Assembly: GCA_013398055.1 (NCBI GenBank) | Contig: VZRS01005632.1 | Location: 130,175 to 194,174, forward strand | DNA length: 64,000 nt | Reading direction: 5' to 3' | Origin: Ifrita kowaldi | Taxonomy: Eukaryota > Chordata > Aves > Passeriformes > Cinclosomatidae | Shown here: in pieces, positions 60,617 through 64,000 of the stretch | How the letters are laid out: each line of letters begins with the position of its first letter | Position numbering within the stretch: the first letter of the stretch is position 1 | The notes under the pieces: generated by a model | Seen by the model: only the letters and a program-made list of their open reading frames with translations | What the model was told of the DNA's origin: nothing | Database searches by the model: none | Translations under genes and position numbers: made by a program

Positions 60617-63600
60617 TGTGAGCAGCTATTCTTTGCAACTGTATTTAACATCCTATCTATAATATAGTCTGGCAGATTTCTTTTATTTGTTCTATACAAG
60701 GAAGCCTCCTTCTGGTCTCTAAATGAGATGTTCTTGAGGGTTTCCTTCCTTATCCTTGTTACGGCTGGACTGTTTTTATGGGATGTTTGGTCAGTGTTAA
60801 TGGGTGTGGGTAATATTAAAATACTCAGATGTGAGCACAGAGTAAGCAGAACATATTGCCTATCCAGTCATATCCAGTTTGGTGTGTGGACATGACTTCC
60901 ATGGAAGCATTTCCAACAAATTCCTCAGCAGAAAATAGATGGAGTTTATTAGACAATATCTGTGAATGGTAAATGGTAGAGTGACTTGCCACCTCTGGGT
61001 GGAAGTGAGCAGAGGGTTAACATGAGCAGAAACTAAGGAGATGTGAGAAGATAGAGTGCACTTTAATCTTTAGCTTTTCCTCCCCTGCCAGTTGCCCTAT
61101 GATGATATATGCCCTTTCACCCTCCTCAGAAGTTATGTTCCATCTGTATACTTTTACAGTGTCAAAACAGTTATAACTTACACCTATTTTCTGACCATTG
61201 GATCCCAGAGGTATAACTTTTGTTTCTATTCAGTTGCAGCTGAACCCAAGAGGGATCTTTTTTCTGTCTTTTGTTAACCTTGAGGTTGTGTTGATCTGAC
61301 ATCCTGACTTTTACACACAGTCAGAAACCTGGCAATAATTGTTAGTTTTCTTTGTGATGATCTGTGATTATAGAAAAACAAAATTAAATGTGAGAAAAAA
61401 GTGGAAGTCTGTTTACAGATGGTATCAAAATTTACTGGCTTTGCCAAAGGTGAGGCAAAATAGACATCATTGAAAACAGTAGATAAAGTTAGCAACCTGA
61501 GGCATGGTGGTATAAGGATTAGCTAATTTACCTATCCATTCCGTCAGAACTACGTAATAGAGGGATCTTTTCTCTGATCAGTTCTATTTTTCCAAGTAAA
61601 GATTTATTTACCACTGATGAAACTGAAAGCAATCAGAAATCTAGCAGATTTAGATTAACACATGTATTTGTGATTGGAGTGCCTTTGTAATACAGTGTGA
61701 CTTAAAACAATAAAGAAACCACAGGGTCCTTACTTGTTAAAGATTAAATAGCACATATGTGCAGTTGTATCTTCTGTTGTGCTTTGTGCTACAGCTGAAC
61801 AACTGGAGTGCATGATTTGCATTTGTGAGGTTGAAAGATACCGTGCATCATATTGTCAAAACCATCAGAAAAAAGTAGATTTTGAGGAATCGCTTCGCCA
61901 GCTATCTTTTATGTTAGGATTGTGATAATACCCAAAAAGACTCTAAAAGTTCTGTTCACTTCCAAAACTCAATCTCTTTGTCTGGTTACTTACTCCTCCT
62001 CTTGCGCTGGCTGGGTTCAAGGCAGTATAAGAAAAGCAGGATGTTGCTTTCCCACTTATTTTGCATCAACAACTGAAAGCCTTCCAGCATTTAATTATTA
62101 TTGGACCAGCTGCAGTGCAGCACTTGTTTTGACTTTTTGAGCAAGTGCATTTGACTTGGAAGAAAAGTAAATTGAATGAATAACACATGTTTAGTAATGA
62201 AATTTTTAACAAAACATTGGCTATTGAATGAAGACCAGCAATTTCATTAAGACTTCTATTTCATTGCATATTTTAATGTAAAGTAACAAGAAGATATCAT
62301 GGGTAATCTCACAGTGTCCAGATCACCTGGAAGATTATGTGTGAGAAAGCCAAGCCCAGTTATGCCTCTTTGATTGAGGCATTTCTTTAGATATCTGCTT
62401 ATAAAAGTTGCTGGCAGGCACTGTTATATGATTTCTGGGAACTCTTTCCTTCTGGAAATGCTGGAAGCTTTTAACTATTAACAGAGTTCTAATTCTTAAA
62501 ATAATCCATGGAAAAAAAAAAAGAAACTTATCCTTTTACATATTCACTTATATTCTAGTACGGGTATGCAACTTTCATTATTTACCTGGGTGTGTAACTT
62601 TTATCATTTACTTTCTATGACTTACTAAAGTGAAAACACTGGATGTACATTTTGAGGGGATTAGAAAGTAGAAATCACATAATTTCAAAGTACACCTTAA
62701 TAATATTTTAGTTTTTCCAATATTTTGAGTTTTTCAAATGTGTGTTAATTGGTAAGGATCTATGAGATCTTATTGACTACAATAACAAAATGAAGAAATG
62801 AACATTTCAGTAATAGAACAGCACTCTCAAAAGATGTAGTACTAAGTGCTTGGTTAAAATACATTAATATATTCTATCTTTTTCTTTTTTTTATAAAGCA
62901 TGGGATATTGAAATGTATTTCTTTGAGGGTTAAAGATAGAAAACCAATAAGCGAAATATTTGCTTTGAAAAAAAACAGGCAATGGGTTTTTTTGTTGGCT
63001 TGATTTTTCAATTTGCTTTCTCTTTTCATTCTTGCTCTAGATTCTGTTGCCATCGTTGAAGGTTTTTTTCATTGGCTTTATTTTGATTTGAATTACTTTG
63101 CAATTCATACAGTTCAGTAATTCTGTTCAGTTTTGACAGGGATGTTCTACCGTAATAAATTTGGATTCAATCAACAATATTTCATTTATTAAAACTGTCA
63201 CTAGCTGCACAGTATTTCATCAAACGATTTTCATACTGCCTCTAATTTTGGTGAACAAAATAGGAAAATGTTGCTCATTGATGTCAGTAGCTGACCTGAA
63301 AATAAAGAATTTACTGAAATAACGCTAAATTTACAGCAGTATATCTAGCTTCAGCATATGACTGATCAAACTTTGTTCTTTGTGTTTAGAAAAGAAAATA
63401 TATTTCATGTGAAAGTAATTTACATCATTATTTCAAAATCACGTCTGTAAATATATAATTACTTTAAATAAAACCAATATAATAATAATACATGCGGAGA
63501 AACTCAAATATAAAGTACTGCAATAAAACAGTTTTTAAGAAACAGAACTGTTGCAATAAAAAAAAAATGCTCCAGACTTGCCTTTTCCAATTCAGCAAAA

Positions 63601-63760
63601 TCCCCACTGATAATGGAAATAGCTTTTCTTCAGTTAGAGGGGGATCCAAATGTAGGTTAAGTTTCTGACAATGACTTCTGTGTCTAAGATAGGGTATGTG
63701 TGGAATGTAATTTTGGGGACACCTGTTTTCAACCTCTGCCTACATATTTCACGTAAGATA
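60617..63760 (+). other. BMP5: BMP5 intron 1, unique sequence
   Basis: AT-rich non-coding sequence with no recognised exon or interspersed repeat. Short A/T homopolymers are present (for example near 62512 and 63560). Confidence 0.55.
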
Positions 63761-64000
63761 TCACAGAATCACAGAATCATTTATATTGGGAAAAGCCTTT
63801 AAGGTCAGTGACTCCAAGTATTAAACATTCACTGACAAGTCCACCACTTTGAGGGCTTCATTTTACTCCCTGTACCTGTCTTCCATCTCAGGGAGCTTGC
63901 ACTCAGAGGAGAACTGGTCCGGCTCTGTTAAAGGGTGAGGCAAAGAAGACATTAAGTACCTCAGCCTTTTCCTCATCCTTTGTCACTCTGTTTTTTCCCA
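63761..64000 (-). mobile_element. CR1 LINE (antisense), internally deleted, runs off the window
   Basis: The left end is two CACAGAAT octamers followed by 'gggaaaagcctttaaggtca', the antisense CR1 3' terminus. After 'aagtccaccacttt' (about 63838) the sequence changes to antisense ORF2. From about 63940 ('aggcaaagaagacattaagt') it matches the reverse complement of about 38655-38720 in the long CR1 copy. These two blocks are far apart in an intact element, so there is an internal deletion or a second insertion. The element continues beyond the window. Confidence 0.8.

Noticed and set aside
46555..64000. BMP5 exon 2
   Set aside because: I looked for sequence continuing the propeptide after the exon 1 junction and saw none in any + frame. 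It is most likely beyond the window.
1..64000. CRISPR arrays, operons, phage or other prokaryotic systems
   Set aside because: No regularly spaced repeats, ribosome-binding sites or dense coding are present. The window is clearly vertebrate nuclear DNA.

Overview
The window looks like nuclear DNA from a songbird (passerine). It is AT-rich and gene-poor. Its recognisable repeats are CR1 LINE fragments, an ERVL-type LTR, and a tRNA-Ile-headed SINE with a CR1-like tail, which matches the TguSINE1 family described from zebra finch. No operons, CRISPR arrays, prophages or other prokaryotic features are visible.

Only one gene is secure. The first coding exon of BMP5 (bone morphogenetic protein 5) lies on the + strand at 46071-46554. 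It begins with an ATG in good context, encodes the signal peptide and the N-terminal part of the propeptide, and ends at a consensus splice donor. I see none of the later BMP5 exons, so 46555 to the end of the window is read as intron 1. The 46 kb upstream is read as 5' intergenic and possibly regulatory DNA.

Region by region: 1-20 kb is unique AT-rich sequence with a 279-bp assembly gap (842-1120), two ancient antisense CR1 fragments (about 5.2 and 11.8 kb) and one younger antisense CR1 tail (7.9 kb). At 20.7-21.65 kb is an ERVL-type LTR followed by a tRNA-Leu-like primer-binding site, and then a sense CR1 3' end (22.05-22.38 kb). At 38.25-40.3 kb is a roughly 2-kb decayed CR1 copy covering much of the reverse-transcriptase ORF. 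At 42.6-43.1 kb the minus strand carries an unexplained 160-codon, cysteine-rich ORF. At 45.7-46.6 kb are the candidate BMP5 promoter and exon 1. The intron-1 portion contains a TguSINE1-like SINE (57.8 kb), short CR1 pieces (54.4, 58.9 and 63.8 kb) and a 601-bp direct duplication around a single N (59.4-60.6 kb), which is most likely an assembly artefact.

I found no convincing novel multi-gene system. The items most worth a second look are the 160-codon minus-strand ORF, the duplication around the single N, and the candidate regulatory motifs around BMP5.
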